A stretch of 64,000 nucleotides of DNA from Silicimonas sp. (GTDB taxonomy: Bacteria > Pseudomonadota > Alphaproteobacteria > Rhodobacterales > Rhodobacteraceae). The translations under genes and the position numbers were made by a program. The DNA lies in NCBI GenBank assembly GCA_022826205.1, contig JAJDVJ010000170.1, positions 1 to 64,000 of the forward strand, read 5' to 3'. The notes under the pieces are model-generated. The model was not told where the DNA came from and did not search any database. It saw only the letters and a program-made list of their open reading frames with translations. Numbering within the stretch: position 1 is the stretch's first letter; every line of letters starts with the position of its first letter. Positions 18,019 through 28,027 of the stretch are shown here, one piece after another.

Positions 18019-19340
18019 CGCAGTTTCTCCTTTCACTCGTCCTTGCCTTCACGCTTGGGACACAGGCGCTGGCACAGGATCGCGCCGGACCCTTGCGGAT
18101 CGAAATAACTGAAGGCGTGATCGAGCCGGTGGCGATCGCGGTGGCGCCGTTCCTTGCCGAAAACTCCGCCGCCGAGGACTACGCGGCGAGGATCACGGAA
18201 GTGGTGGCACGCGATCTCGTTGGAACCGGCCTTTTCAGGGATGTCCCGCATCTGGCCTATGTCAGCCAGGTGGCAGACTTTGACGCGCCGGTGGCGTATC
18301 CTGACTGGAAGGCGATCAATGTGGAAGCGCTGGTCGTTGGCTCCGTCACGCTCACTTCCGACGGGCGGCTACTTGCCAAGTTTCGCCTATTCGATGTCTT
18401 TGCCGATGCGCCGCTGGGCGACGGGCTGCAGTTCGCCGGCGCTGCGGGAAGCTGGCGGCGCGTGGCGCACAAGATCGCGGACCAGGTCTATTCCCGGATC
18501 ACCGGAGAAGGCGGCTACTTTGACAGCCGCGTTGTCTACGTGGAAGCGACAGGCCCCAAGGACAACCGCCGAAAGCGACTCGCGATAATGGACTTTGACG
18601 GCGAGAACGTGAGCTACCTTACGGATGCATCGTCAATCGTTCTTGCGCCCCGGTTTTCGCCAACGGGCGACAGGATTCTTTTCACGAGCTACGAGACCGG
18701 ATTCCCGCAGATTTATGAACTCACGGTCGGCAGAGTCGATAGGACGCCATTGGCCATAGACGCGGAATCCATGACGTTCGCACCCCGCTATGCGCCGGAC
18801 GGCCAAACCGTGGTCTATTCCGAATCACGCCGCGGAAATACCGACATCTACACGCTTGACGCCGCGACACAGCGACGCGAACGGCTCACATCGGCACCTT
18901 CGATCGAGACGGCCCCGTCGTTTTCGCCGGATGGACGCCAGATCGTTTTTGAAAGCGACAGGTCCGGAAACCAGCAACTGTACGTAATGTCGGCCTCTGG
19001 CGGCCAGCCCCGAAGAATCAGTTTCGGGCCGGGGCGCTACGGCACGCCAGTCTGGTCGCCGAGAGGCGACTTCATCGCATTCACAAAGCAGAATGCGGGT
19101 CGATTCCATATCGGCGTGATGCGCGCAGACGGCTCGGCTGAGAGGCTCCTCACGGCATCCTTCCTCGACGAGGGACCGACATGGTCGCCGAACGGCCGCG
19201 TGCTGATGTTCACGCGCGAAAGCGCGGGTGCCGAAGGCAAGCCGGCACTCTTTTCCGTGGACATTTCCGGGCGCAATCTCAGGCGAGTCCCCACAGAGAC
19301 GGCAGCATCCGACCCGGCGTGGTCGCCGCTGCTTCCTTGA
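18015..19340 (+). CDS. tolB: Tol-Pal system periplasmic protein TolB
   Basis: 441 residues. The signal peptide [20 protein letters not shown] is followed by the mature start QDRAGP. The N-terminal TolB domain covers about 25-160. A six-bladed propeller built of repeats like [19 protein letters not shown] and [15 protein letters not shown] fills the rest. It binds Pal and TolA in the periplasm. Normal length and operon position. Confidence 0.96.
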   Translation: MTQFLLSLVLAFTLGTQALAQDRAGPLRIEITEGVIEPVAIAVAPFLAENSAAEDYAARITEVVARDLVGTGLFRDVPHLAYVSQVADFDAPVAYPDWKAINVEALVVGSVTLTSDGRLLAKFRLFDVFADAPLGDGLQFAGAAGSWRRVAHKIADQVYSRITGEGGYFDSRVVYVEATGPKDNRRKRLAIMDFDGENVSYLTDASSIVLAPRFSPTGDRILFTSYETGFPQIYELTVGRVDRTPLAIDAESMTFAPRYAPDGQTVVYSESRRGNTDIYTLDAATQRRERLTSAPSIETAPSFSPDGRQIVFESDRSGNQQLYVMSASGGQPRRISFGPGRYGTPVWSPRGDFIAFTKQNAGRFHIGVMRADGSAERLLTASFLDEGPTWSPNGRVLMFTRESAGAEGKPALFSVDISGRNLRRVPTETAASDPAWSPLLP

Positions 19341-19478
19341 GGGGAGCCGCGCCTTACGTAAGGGCCGTTTGCACCAGCCTGAACAGCCGCACCGACGCCG
19401 AAAATCGTCCTGTTTCCGTTGCCTTTGCCGATGGGTCATGTATGAGGCAGGGAGCAGAAAGCAGTCGCAGGTGATCCA

Positions 19479-19982
19479 ATGTCGCTCTTCAGATCGTTAC
19501 TCGTCGTCTTCATGGCCCTCGGTGCCTGCAGCCAGGCCGATCGCTTTGGACAAGACACCACCGATTCAGGCGCAGCCGGAGCAACCGGGGCGCTCGGCTC
19601 GGTAGATGACCCCCAGTCAACGGCATATTTCAGTTCGACCATCGGTGATCGCGTGCTCTTCGCCGTGGATCAGTCCACGCTCACGCCGACGGCGCGTGCC
19701 ACGCTTGACGGCCAAGCCGAGTGGCTCACGGTAAACGCCGAATACACGGCCCTCATCGAAGGCCATGCAGACGAGCAGGGCACCCAAGCCTACAACTTGG
19801 CCCTCGGCGCCCGCCGCGCTTCTACGGTGCAAAACTACCTGATCTCGCAAGGCATCGACCCAACGCGCTTGAAGACCATCAGCTACGGCAAGGAGCGCCC
19901 GATCGAGATCTGCTCGGAGGAATCCTGCTACATGCAGAACCGCCGCGCCGTGACCGTGTTGAGCATAGGAGTCGGCCTCTGA
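19479..19982 (+). CDS. pal: Peptidoglycan-associated lipoprotein Pal
   Basis: 167 residues. The lipobox is L14-G-A-C17 after a short hydrophobic signal, so Cys17 is the lipidated residue and the protein faces the periplasm from the outer membrane. A 40-residue linker leads to an OmpA-like domain with the peptidoglycan-binding text IEGHADEQGTQAYNLALGARRA and a final NRRAVTVLS. It completes the Tol-Pal trans-envelope link. 138 bp separate it from tolB, so a secondary promoter is possible. Confidence 0.95.
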   Translation: MSLFRSLLVVFMALGACSQADRFGQDTTDSGAAGATGALGSVDDPQSTAYFSSTIGDRVLFAVDQSTLTPTARATLDGQAEWLTVNAEYTALIEGHADEQGTQAYNLALGARRASTVQNYLISQGIDPTRLKTISYGKERPIEICSEESCYMQNRRAVTVLSIGVGL

Positions 19983-19995
19983 AGGAGATCGTCTG

Positions 19996-20847
19996 ATGCG
20001 CGCCTTGCTTGTCGCCGCCTTGCTTCTTGCTGCGCCCGCCGTCGCGCAGGATCGGGAACAGACGCTTGCCGACATTCGGCAGGAATTGACCGTGCTATTT
20101 GTCGAAATGCAGCGGCTGAAGCGCGAACTTTCGACCACCGCCGCACCTGAAGGGCGACTCCAAAGCACCAACGTTCTGGAGCGCCTTGACGATCTGGAAA
20201 AGGAGGTTCGGCGCCTGACGGCGGCGTCCGAGCAACTGACGAACCGCGTCCAATCGATCGTTGCCGATGGCACAAACAGGATCGGCGACCTCGAATTCCG
20301 CCTGTGCGAGCTGGAAGCGGACTGCGACATCGCTAGCCTGGGCGAGACCACGACATTGGGCGGAGCCCTGCCCGAAGTGTTCGAGCCGACAGAGGTCACG
20401 ACCGCCTCGAAAGCCGACAGCAGCTTCTCGATCGACATGATCGACACGGGCGGTGTCGAACTGGCACTTGCGGAAGGGGCGGATTTCGATCGCGCCAAGG
20501 CCAGTTTCGATCAGGGAGATTTCCAGGCTGCGGCCGAGCGGTTTCGGATCTTTACCGAGACGTATCAGGGCGGACCGCTTGCGGGGGTTGCGCATTTGCT
20601 GCGTGGCGAAGCCCTCTCGGAACTGGACATGCCCTCCGAAGCCGCACGCGCCTACCTTGAGAGCTATTCGGGCACGCCTGACGGCCCGACGGCACCGGTC
20701 GCCCTGTTGAAGCTCGGCCTCTCCCTCGGCGGGCTGGGACAGGCGCAGGAGGCCTGCATCACACTGTCGGAAGTCACGCTCCGGTTTCCTGAATCGGACG
20801 CTTCGGTTGAGGCGCAGGAGGCGCGGACCGGCATGAAGTGTCCGTGA
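19996..20847 (+). CDS. cpoB: Cell division coordinator CpoB (YbgF)
   Basis: 283 residues. Signal peptide MRALLVAALLLAAPAVA, mature start QDREQT. An N-terminal coiled coil (about 20-100) is followed by an acidic linker and TPR repeats in the C-terminal 120 residues (FDRAKASFDQGDFQAAAERF and similar). CpoB links the Tol system to PBP1b-type cell-wall synthesis during division. AAGGAG lies just before its ATG. Last tol gene; its 3' end overlaps tilS. Confidence 0.93.
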   Translation: MRALLVAALLLAAPAVAQDREQTLADIRQELTVLFVEMQRLKRELSTTAAPEGRLQSTNVLERLDDLEKEVRRLTAASEQLTNRVQSIVADGTNRIGDLEFRLCELEADCDIASLGETTTLGGALPEVFEPTEVTTASKADSSFSIDMIDTGGVELALAEGADFDRAKASFDQGDFQAAAERFRIFTETYQGGPLAGVAHLLRGEALSELDMPSEAARAYLESYSGTPDGPTAPVALLKLGLSLGGLGQAQEACITLSEVTLRFPESDASVEAQEARTGMKCP

Positions 20848-22124
20848 TTCGAGAAGCCGCCTCATTCGACGAATTGATCAGGAACTTGGCGGGTCTGCCC
20901 TTCGCATGGGGTCGGCCGCGGAGACTGGGCGTTGCCGTGTCCGGAGGCAGTGACTCGATGGCCTGTCTTGACGTGATGCTTTGGCACGGTCGCGATCTGG
21001 GATTCCCGGTTGAAGCCGTGACCGTCGATCATGGGCTTCGCCCCGAAACGTCTGGCGAGATTGACGCCGTTGCCCGCCATTGCGCCGAGTGCGGCACGCC
21101 TCACACCGTACTTGCATGGAAATGGAGCGGGGCAGGCAACCTTCAGGCCGAGGCGCGCGAAGCTCGCTATCGTCTCATCAGCGATTGGGCGCGCAGCTCG
21201 GGCATTGACCAGGTTGCCCTCGGTCACACCCGTGACGATGTTGCGGAGACATTCCTCATGCGGCTTGCGAGAAAGGCCGGTGTCGACGGGCTCTCCGAGA
21301 TGGACCACCGGTTCTCGCGGCATGGCATGACGTGGATCCGTCCGATGCTTGACCACGGGCGAGAGGAGTGTCGGGAGTATCTTGTACGCAGGGACATTTC
21401 GTGGATTGAAGACCCTTCCAATGACGATTCGAAATTCGAGCGGGTGCGTGTCCGGGGCAGATTGAAGGCCCTTTCGAAGCTGGGCATAGATGCTGGCACA
21501 TTGTCCGAAGTCGCCCGGAACATGAGCGCGGCTCGGGAAGCGCTGGAGCACTACGTTCGCCGTGAGGCCGCCAGGCTTGCATCGGAAGAGAACGGCGACG
21601 TGATCCTTGCGGCGGACGCGTCCGAGCAAGGGCATCACGTTCCGCGAGAGATCCTGTTCCGCCTGCGCCGCCGTGCACTGGCGTGGGTGGGCGGGGGCGA
21701 GTATCCGCCACGTTCTGACGCAATGCTTGAACTGGATAATGCGCTGCAGGACGAGGGAAGATACACGCTTGCGGGCTGCATAGTTACGCGTATGCCCGAC
21801 AGCCGTGACAGGCCGGGCCCATGGCGCATCTCACGAGAACACAACGCGGTGAAGGAGGTGTCCGGGCCAACCGATCGGCCATGGGATGGCCGCTGGATCC
21901 TTGACGGGCCGCATGCGGACGAGTTCGAAGTGCGTGCGCTAGGTGAGGCTGTCAAGGACACTCCGTGGCGCGACACGGACATGCCGCGCCAAAGCCTATT
22001 GGCGTCGCCTGCGATCTGGAGGGGCGCAACTCTTGTGGCAGCGCCTGTTGCGGGCCTTGCAGGCCCATGGACCGCAAAGGCAACAGGTCGCGGCAAATTC
22101 GACGAATTTCTGCAATCCCGTTGA
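20838..22124 (+). CDS. tilS: tRNA(Ile)-lysidine synthase
   Basis: 428 residues from GTG 20838 (a second in-frame GTG at 20844 is possible). The PP-loop SGGSDS at 35-40 identifies an N-type ATP pyrophosphatase. HTRDDVAETFLMRLAR and the IEDPSNDDSKFERVRVR segment are TilS signatures. It converts C34 of the AUA-reading tRNA-Ile to lysidine and is essential in most bacteria. The C-terminal domain is shorter and more divergent than in E. coli, which is common in alphaproteobacteria. It overlaps cpoB by 10 bp. Confidence 0.93.
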   Translation: MSVIREAASFDELIRNLAGLPFAWGRPRRLGVAVSGGSDSMACLDVMLWHGRDLGFPVEAVTVDHGLRPETSGEIDAVARHCAECGTPHTVLAWKWSGAGNLQAEAREARYRLISDWARSSGIDQVALGHTRDDVAETFLMRLARKAGVDGLSEMDHRFSRHGMTWIRPMLDHGREECREYLVRRDISWIEDPSNDDSKFERVRVRGRLKALSKLGIDAGTLSEVARNMSAAREALEHYVRREAARLASEENGDVILAADASEQGHHVPREILFRLRRRALAWVGGGEYPPRSDAMLELDNALQDEGRYTLAGCIVTRMPDSRDRPGPWRISREHNAVKEVSGPTDRPWDGRWILDGPHADEFEVRALGEAVKDTPWRDTDMPRQSLLASPAIWRGATLVAAPVAGLAGPWTAKATGRGKFDEFLQSR

Positions 22125-22205
22125 AGAATCCGCCCTGATTGCTATTTGACTTGGAAACCGAACGGATCTGAATGGTCCACCACGACTTGCCCGAGGGAGC
22201 TTCCG

Positions 22206-24137
22206 TTGACCAATATGCGCAACATCGCCTTCTGGATTGTCCTGTTCCTGCTCGTACTGGCGCTATTCAATCTTGTTTCGGGAGGCCAGCCCAGCCTGAG
22301 CAACACGACTGTCAGCTATTCCGAATTCGTTGACCGGGTTTCGGATGGCAGCGTGACGGCCGCGACGATAGACGGCGAAAAAATCACTTTCCGCGGTGGT
22401 GACGGCCGCGAATACGTGACGATCCAGCCTGAAGGCGCCGAAACCACGGAACTTCTGGTCAGCAACAACGTATCCTTCGATGCCAAGCCGCAGAAGCAGT
22501 CGAGTTTCATGGCGATCTTCTGGTCGTTCCTGCCTTTCCTCCTGCTGATCGGCGTCTGGATCTATTTCATGAACCGGATGCAGGGCGGTGGACGCGGCGG
22601 AGCCATGGGGTTCGGGAAATCGCGTGCAAAGCTGCTGACCGAGAAGCATGGTCGCGTCACTTTCGATGACGTGGCTGGGATCGACGAAGCCAAGGAGGAA
22701 CTCGAGGAAATCGTGGAATTCCTGCGTAACCCGCAGAAATTCTCGCGGCTTGGGGGGAAGATTCCCAAAGGCGCGCTTCTGGTCGGTCCACCGGGCACGG
22801 GCAAGACGCTGTTGGCGCGCGCCATTGCGGGTGAGGCCGGTGTGCCGTTCTTCACGATCTCCGGATCCGACTTTGTCGAGATGTTCGTGGGCGTTGGTGC
22901 CAGCCGTGTTCGTGACATGTTCGAGCAGGCAAAGAAGAACGCGCCATGCATTGTCTTCATCGACGAAATCGACGCCGTGGGTCGTAGTCGTGGCATTGGT
23001 TACGGCGGTGGCAATGATGAGCGGGAGCAGACACTGAATCAGCTTCTGGTTGAAATGGATGGCTTTGAAGCGAACGAAGGCATCATCATCGTTGCGGCGA
23101 CGAACCGTCCCGACGTGCTTGATCCGGCGCTCCTGCGCCCGGGTCGCTTTGACCGGCAGGTGCAGGTGCCCAACCCCGACATCAAGGGTCGTGAGAAGAT
23201 CCTTGGCGTGCATGTACGCAAGATTCCCTTGGGTCCGGACGTCGACCTTCGCATCATCGCGCGCGGCACGCCTGGCTTTTCCGGGGCGGATCTCGCGAAT
23301 CTCGTGAACGAGGCGGCATTGATGGCGGCCCGAGTCGGTCGGCGATTCGTGACCATGGATGATTTCGAGAACGCCAAGGACAAGGTCATGATGGGTGCCG
23401 AACGGCGCTCGATGGTCATGACGGAGGAAGAAAAGAAGCTGACCGCCTATCACGAGGCCGGACACGCCATCGTGGGTCTCAACGTGCCGCAACACGATCC
23501 GATACACAAGGCGACGATCATTCCACGAGGCCGGGCGCTCGGCCTCGTGCTGAGCTTGCCGGAACGGGACCAGCTCTCGGTCACGTTCAGGAAGTACAAG
23601 TCGAAGATAGCCATGGCCATGGGAGGCCGTGCTGCCGAGGAACTGATTTTCGGAAAGGACGACATCACCAGCGGTGCTGCATCTGACATCCAGCAGGCAA
23701 GCAAGATTGCGCGTGCCATGGTGACACAGTTCGGTTTCGCGGACGAACTCGGCATGGTTGACTATTCCTACGAGCAGCAAAGCTACCTTGGCACTTTCCA
23801 GTCCGGCCAGGCCCATTCCGAGGAAATGCAGAAGCGCATCGATGAAAAGGTGAAGGAACTTGTCGATGAGGGGTACGAAACGGCCAGGAACATTCTCAAA
23901 AAGAAAATGGGCGAGCTAGAGCGCCTTGCCGCTGGGCTGCTGGAATATGAAACGCTCACGGGCATCGAAATCACGAACGTGATCGAGGGCAAGCCCCTGA
24001 AGCGTGCCGACGATGATGAAGACGATTCGACTGACGCGAGCGGCACGGCGAGCGTCACGGCCATTCCCAAGACGCGACCCCGCAAAAGGTCTGGGGACGG
24101 CAAGGAACCTGAACTTGAGCCGGAACCGACGGCTTAG
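22206..24137 (+). CDS. ftsH: ATP-dependent zinc metalloprotease FtsH
   Basis: 643 residues from TTG 22206. This start is preferred because GAGGGAG at about 22193-22199 is correctly spaced for it; the frame is open further back to 22146, and ATG 22215 is the other option. Two membrane helices (about 8-25 and 104-122) flank the periplasmic domain. AAA domain: Walker A GPPGTGKT at 194-201, [10 protein letters not shown] Walker B, and SRH Arg residues in [18 protein letters not shown]. Zinc site HEAGH at 416-420. It degrades unassembled membrane proteins and regulators such as LpxC or sigma-32. The tilS-ftsH order is standard. Confidence 0.96.
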   Translation: MTNMRNIAFWIVLFLLVLALFNLVSGGQPSLSNTTVSYSEFVDRVSDGSVTAATIDGEKITFRGGDGREYVTIQPEGAETTELLVSNNVSFDAKPQKQSSFMAIFWSFLPFLLLIGVWIYFMNRMQGGGRGGAMGFGKSRAKLLTEKHGRVTFDDVAGIDEAKEELEEIVEFLRNPQKFSRLGGKIPKGALLVGPPGTGKTLLARAIAGEAGVPFFTISGSDFVEMFVGVGASRVRDMFEQAKKNAPCIVFIDEIDAVGRSRGIGYGGGNDEREQTLNQLLVEMDGFEANEGIIIVAATNRPDVLDPALLRPGRFDRQVQVPNPDIKGREKILGVHVRKIPLGPDVDLRIIARGTPGFSGADLANLVNEAALMAARVGRRFVTMDDFENAKDKVMMGAERRSMVMTEEEKKLTAYHEAGHAIVGLNVPQHDPIHKATIIPRGRALGLVLSLPERDQLSVTFRKYKSKIAMAMGGRAAEELIFGKDDITSGAASDIQQASKIARAMVTQFGFADELGMVDYSYEQQSYLGTFQSGQAHSEEMQKRIDEKVKELVDEGYETARNILKKKMGELERLAAGLLEYETLTGIEITNVIEGKPLKRADDDEDDSTDASGTASVTAIPKTRPRKRSGDGKEPELEPEPTA

Positions 24138-24629
24138 TGATTTTGGGAGAAGCGTGGCCGTTGCAGGTCGACGGCTGTGCGCGGCCGTCAGAAGCCGTTG
24201 CCGCCTCGGCGGTGCTGTCATCCACCCTTTCCTCCTGACTCCGGCATTTGAAGTCGGAATCGGGTGTCCCGACTTCTCAAAGGTCCATGCAGTCGACAGT
24301 GCATGACTGACCATGTGGACTTTCGAAATGTCGAGATGTCGCACAGGAGATTGGACCGGTCTTGCATGTCCCCGGCCATGACGATGGGGTCTGCGTCTCC
24401 CGGACAGGGCAAGCCGTTCTGGATGGCGGCTAAAGGAATTCGGGTCTTGGCCGCATGGGTTGAGCGCAAAGGATGCTTGACGCTGCGCGCCATCGTGCGT
24501 CTCCACGTGTCCGAAAACGTGCTTGGGAACCGAATTGAAGGCGCTTGCGTTGCCCGAATTGCCGGTTTCCCGGCATCTGGCAAATGGATACACGGATATT
24601 TCACAGCTTGACTCGGTCGGGAGGATTTC
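24138..24629. other. Intergenic stretch, nothing recognised
   Basis: 492 bp between ftsH and folD. Open frames are shadows or lack ribosome sites. No hairpin with a T-tract, tRNA or IS end seen. GTCGGGAGG at about 24617-24625 is the folD ribosome site. Confidence 0.5.
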
Positions 24630-25532
24630 ATGGGTGCAAAGATAATTGATGGCAGGGAATTCGCGGCCGAAGTGCGCGGCAAGGTCAAGGACCACGTAAC
24701 ACGGCTGGCAAGCGAGCACAGCATTGTACCCGGCCTTGCAGTGGTGCTGGTAGGCCAGGATCCGGCAAGCCAGGTCTACGTGCGTTCAAAGGGCAAGGCG
24801 ACGGTCGAAGCCGGAATGAAGAGCGTCGAACACAAGCTTGCAGCCGACACGTCCGAACGCGAACTGCTGGCGCTGATTGATCAATTGAACAACGATCCTT
24901 CCATACATGGCATCCTGGTGCAGTTGCCGCTTCCGGAACAAATGAATGAGGATCTCGTCGTCAATGCCATTGAACCGGCAAAGGATGTGGACGGGTTCCA
25001 CATTTCCAATGTGGGGCTTCTCGGCACCGGTCGGAAATCGATGGTGCCCTGCACGCCGCTTGGATGCCTCATGATGCTCAGGGACCACCACGGCAGCTTG
25101 TCTGGGCTGGATGCGGTGATAATCGGCCGGTCCAACATAGTGGGCAGACCGATGGCGCAATTGCTGATTGGTGACAGCTGCACCGTGACAGTCGCGCATT
25201 CGCGAACAAGGGATCTACCGGAAGTTGTACGGCGGGCAGACGTAGTCGTGGCTGCAGTCGGGCGCCCTGCAATTGTACAAGCCGACTGGATCAAGCCCGG
25301 CGCCACCGTAATCGATGTGGGCATCAACAAGGTCGAGGCGCCGGAAAGGGGCGAGGGCAAGACGCGACTGGCGGGCGACGTCGACTTCGAGCCTGCTTCA
25401 CGGGTGGCTGGTGCAATCACTCCCGTTCCAGGTGGTGTCGGGCCGATGACTATTGCCTGCCTGCTTGCAAATACGTTGACGGCGTGTTGCCGCTCGAACG
25501 ACATTCCGGAACCGGTAGGCTTGACGGCCTGA
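24630..25532 (+). CDS. folD: Bifunctional methylenetetrahydrofolate dehydrogenase/cyclohydrolase FolD
   Basis: 300 residues. It interconverts methylene-, methenyl- and formyl-tetrahydrofolate in one-carbon metabolism. Substrate site [17 protein letters not shown] (conserved Tyr and Lys) and [10 protein letters not shown] are present. The NADP-binding region holds [16 protein letters not shown] and the final segment is [19 protein letters not shown]. Normal length. It appears monocistronic. Confidence 0.96.
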   Translation: MGAKIIDGREFAAEVRGKVKDHVTRLASEHSIVPGLAVVLVGQDPASQVYVRSKGKATVEAGMKSVEHKLAADTSERELLALIDQLNNDPSIHGILVQLPLPEQMNEDLVVNAIEPAKDVDGFHISNVGLLGTGRKSMVPCTPLGCLMMLRDHHGSLSGLDAVIIGRSNIVGRPMAQLLIGDSCTVTVAHSRTRDLPEVVRRADVVVAAVGRPAIVQADWIKPGATVIDVGINKVEAPERGEGKTRLAGDVDFEPASRVAGAITPVPGGVGPMTIACLLANTLTACCRSNDIPEPVGLTA

Positions 25533-25579
25533 ATTGCCTGCGAACATTTCTGGCCTCTGTTCGGTCTCGACCGGTAGAG

Positions 25580-25602
25580 TTTGATAGCAAAATTTGATTG
25601 CA
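25580..25602 (+). promoter_or_regulatory. Direct repeats upstream of the antitoxin gene
   Basis: TTTGATAGCA at 25580-25589 and TTTGATTGCA at 25593-25602, 13 bp apart, about 45 bp before the antitoxin start. Autoregulatory sites usually lie here in FitAB/VapBC loci, although those are normally inverted repeats. Confidence 0.3.
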
Positions 25603-25646
25603 GTCTGGTCGGCGAGGAGGTGCCCGACCAAAGAGGAGGTGCTGGC

Positions 25647-25904
25647 ATGAGCACAAGCATCATCGTCCGCGACATTGATCCCGGAGACAAAGCATGGCTC
25701 CGGCGCGAAGCCCGTCAGGTCGGGTTATCGATGGAAGAGCTCGTCCGCCCATTGATCCATGAGCAGCGCACGAAGACTGAACTCCGCCCGAAGCCGTCCG
25801 AGGCATTCGTGCGACACTTCGGAGTGGATCACGGCGTCGACCTTCCAACCCCGGTGCGTTGCGGATACAGGTCGCTGTCGTTGTTCAGTGAAGGCGAGGA
25901 ATGA
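25647..25904 (+). CDS. FitA/VapB-type antitoxin (ribbon-helix-helix)
   Basis: 85 residues from ATG 25647, with AGGAGG at the right distance. The N-terminal text TSIIVRDIDPGDKAWLRREARQ is a ribbon-helix-helix DNA-binding domain of the FitA type (beta strand, then helices with LSMEELVR). The C-terminal half would wrap the toxin. The frame is intact and overlaps the toxin by 4 bp (ATGA), the usual coupling. Its partner toxin is a pseudogene, so the antitoxin may persist as a repressor or as protection against a related toxin. Confidence 0.85.
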   Translation: MSTSIIVRDIDPGDKAWLRREARQVGLSMEELVRPLIHEQRTKTELRPKPSEAFVRHFGVDHGVDLPTPVRCGYRSLSLFSEGEE

Positions 25905-26375
25905 CAGTCCCGCTCGTGTGGCTCATAGGCACCAACGTGGTCTCCGAGATGATGCGGACGCGGCCCGAACCGCGGGTTGTCCGTTTTCTCGATTCGATCG
26001 CCGACGAGGGAATTGGCCTCGCGTCAGTTTCTGTCTGGGAGGTGCCTAACGGCATTGGCCATTTGGCCCCTGGCAGGTGCCGACGCAATCTTGTCGCCCG
26101 CCTCCACGATCTTCTTGATGAGTTTTTCGAGGGTCGAACCGTAGATTGGACCCTCGCTGCTGATTCTGGAACACTTGATCGCCCGTTCTGAAGGCATGCG
26201 CGAAGATCATGGAGGACAAGCGCCAGCGTGGTGAGGCGTTCGACGATCATATTCCGGATGTCTTCCTCGCGGTAGCGCATTTGCCCGCGGCCTCGCCGTC
26301 GTGACGAGGAACGCCGGTGAGTTCCGAAACACCGGCGTCGAAACCGTAAATTCCTGGGTAGTTGAACCGCGATGA
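25901..26375 (+). pseudogene. VapC/FitB-type PIN-domain toxin, inactivated
   Basis: The first frame gives about 96 residues: LIGTNVVSEMMRTRPEPRV, VSVWEVPNGIGHL and LLDEFFEGRTVDWTLA, then drifts into DSGTLDRPF and stops. The rest of a PIN toxin is found in two other frames: ACAKIMEDKRQRGEAFDDHIPD (from about 26193) and, after a second shift near 26295, RGLAVVTRNAGEFRNTGVET, ending WVVEPR at TGA 26373-26375. Two frameshifts are therefore needed to restore it. In addition the first catalytic Asp of the PIN site, normally in LLDTNVVSE, reads LIGTNVVSE (GAC to GGC). The ribonuclease is almost certainly dead. Confidence 0.88.
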
Positions 26376-26525
26376 TGCCTGCTTCTAAGTGGGAGCGACC
26401 GGTGTACCCGGGAGACTTGGCTTGCCGCTGAAGTCACCTTTCTGCGCTTGGAGAAGACGAAACGTCCTCAAATGAAAGGTGTCGGCAGAAATTGCCATCG
26501 GGCTTGTTGACGGCTGGCGCATTGT

Positions 26526-27185
26526 TCAATCCGCATTCGGGACAGGTGCTGGCAACACTTGGGCACCGGTGAGATACGCCATCGCGTTTCTGGAAAAGAG
26601 GTCACGCAGCGCGGATGCCGTCCAGTCGAGCCCTCCCGTATAGCAACCATAGGCGGGCAGAATCAGCCGTGCCTCGTCAACCATGAAGCAGGGCCGGGAG
26701 GTGCCGCGGATGCGTGCCTTGGGATGGAAGTGGCCGGAGATTTCTCCCGGGTCGGCACCAATTTTGGCAATGTGCCGGAAAGCGAAGGGACCGAGCCGAA
26801 ATTCGTTCTGGTGCGAGCCGCCCAGTTGGGCAGGACCAGGATCGTGGTTGCCTTCGAGCCAAATCCACTGCCTGCTTGCCTGTAGTTGGGATACCTTCGT
26901 TCGAATCGTCCCGGAAAGCGCGCCAGCGGCAGCGAGGTCGTCGAAACTGTCGCCAAGGCACAGCACGATTTCTGGCCGCAACGCGTTCACGTCCACGGCA
27001 AGGCGCGCGAGCGTCTCGTCGGCATCATAAGGAGGCAGAAGCGTGCCGCTCCTCCGGGCGATTCGCTCTGACTTCCCTATGTGCAGATCTGCGACTGCCA
27101 GAAGCTCTCTTGACGCCCAATGCAGAGCGCCAGATGGGAGCAGTGTCAGGGTTTCCCCGCAGAATCGGATGTTATGAGCGTTCAT
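26526..27185 (-). CDS. pdeM: Ligase-associated DNA damage response metallophosphoesterase PdeM
   Basis: 219 residues, calcineurin-like phosphoesterase. Metal ligands appear in ADLHIGKSERIARRSG (D-x-H), CLGDSFDD (GD), LEGNHDPG (GNHD) and SGHFHPKA (GHFH). The text IARRSGTLLPPYDADETL is typical of PdeM. The family normally sits beside a ligase-associated Lhr-type helicase and an ATP-dependent DNA ligase. None is in the window; its neighbours are a decayed toxin locus and trmB, so it may have been separated from its partners by rearrangement (inference). Confidence 0.88.
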   Translation of the reverse strand: MNAHNIRFCGETLTLLPSGALHWASRELLAVADLHIGKSERIARRSGTLLPPYDADETLARLAVDVNALRPEIVLCLGDSFDDLAAAGALSGTIRTKVSQLQASRQWIWLEGNHDPGPAQLGGSHQNEFRLGPFAFRHIAKIGADPGEISGHFHPKARIRGTSRPCFMVDEARLILPAYGCYTGGLDWTASALRDLFSRNAMAYLTGAQVLPAPVPNAD

Positions 27186-27257
27186 GATCCGTTCCTATTG
27201 CTGACCTCCAGGAGTGGCAAGACTTGACGGGTGCGTGCCGGCTTGCGAAATGCGCGC

Positions 27258-27971
27258 ATGGCCCGCGAACCTTCCTCCAGCGCGCCCAGGCGCAACTTGT
27301 ACGGACGTGCTCGTGGCCGGGGCATGCGCGCAAGCCAGAAGCGCTACCTGGACGATCTCGGGCAGGTTGGACTGGCAGGCATCAGGCGGGATGAGAATCC
27401 CGGGCGCAATAAACTGGATCTCAAGGCGTTGTTTGGCGACCGTCCTGTCTGGCTGGAAGTGGGATTCGGTGGCGGTGAGCACTTGGTGCATCAGGCGGTG
27501 CGAAACCCGGGTGTCGGCTTTGTCGCGGCAGAGCCCTACATCAGCGGAGTGGCAAAGCTGCTTGGCAGGATCAGGTCGACCGGAGCCAGAAACATCCGAG
27601 TACATCCGGGAGATGCACGCGACCTGATGGACGTGTTGCCCGACCAGTCCGTGGCCAAGGCATTTCTTCTCTATCCGGATCCCTGGCCGAAGAAGAAGCA
27701 CCACAGACGACGCTTCGTGACATCGGAACACCTCGATCCACTCTATTCGATAATGGCACCGGGTGCACAGCTCAGGATCTCGACAGACATTCCGGACTAC
27801 GTGCGCCAAACCATGGAGGAAGTGCCGAAGGCTGGATTTGTCTGGCAGGCGGATCGTCCCGACGACTGGCGAAGGCCGTGGGAGGATTGGCAGCCGACGC
27901 GTTACGAGCAGAAGGCGGTGAGGGAGGGTCGTACGCCCACTTATCTCTCGTTCAGGAAGCCCGATGCGTGA
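27258..27971 (+). CDS. trmB: tRNA (guanine-N7)-methyltransferase
   Basis: 237 residues from ATG 27258. It methylates G46 of tRNA with S-adenosylmethionine. SAM site WLEVGFGGGEHLVHQA, catalytic/tRNA-binding motif YPDPWPKKKHHRRRFV and the C-terminal TRYEQKAVREGRTPTYLSF are all conserved. The basic start (RRNLYGRARGRGMR) is usual in Rhodobacterales members. Divergent from pdeM and followed by aroA after 56 bp. Confidence 0.94.
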   Translation: MAREPSSSAPRRNLYGRARGRGMRASQKRYLDDLGQVGLAGIRRDENPGRNKLDLKALFGDRPVWLEVGFGGGEHLVHQAVRNPGVGFVAAEPYISGVAKLLGRIRSTGARNIRVHPGDARDLMDVLPDQSVAKAFLLYPDPWPKKKHHRRRFVTSEHLDPLYSIMAPGAQLRISTDIPDYVRQTMEEVPKAGFVWQADRPDDWRRPWEDWQPTRYEQKAVREGRTPTYLSFRKPDA

Positions 27972-28027
27972 AGGTGGACCCTTGTCATGCACTGGTCTAA
28001 TGAGCCGTGGGCGATGAAGGAGTGCCG

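Noticed and set aside
22263-23816. 517-codon open frame on the minus strand
   Set aside because: Antisense shadow of ftsH, whose catalytic motifs are complete on the other strand.
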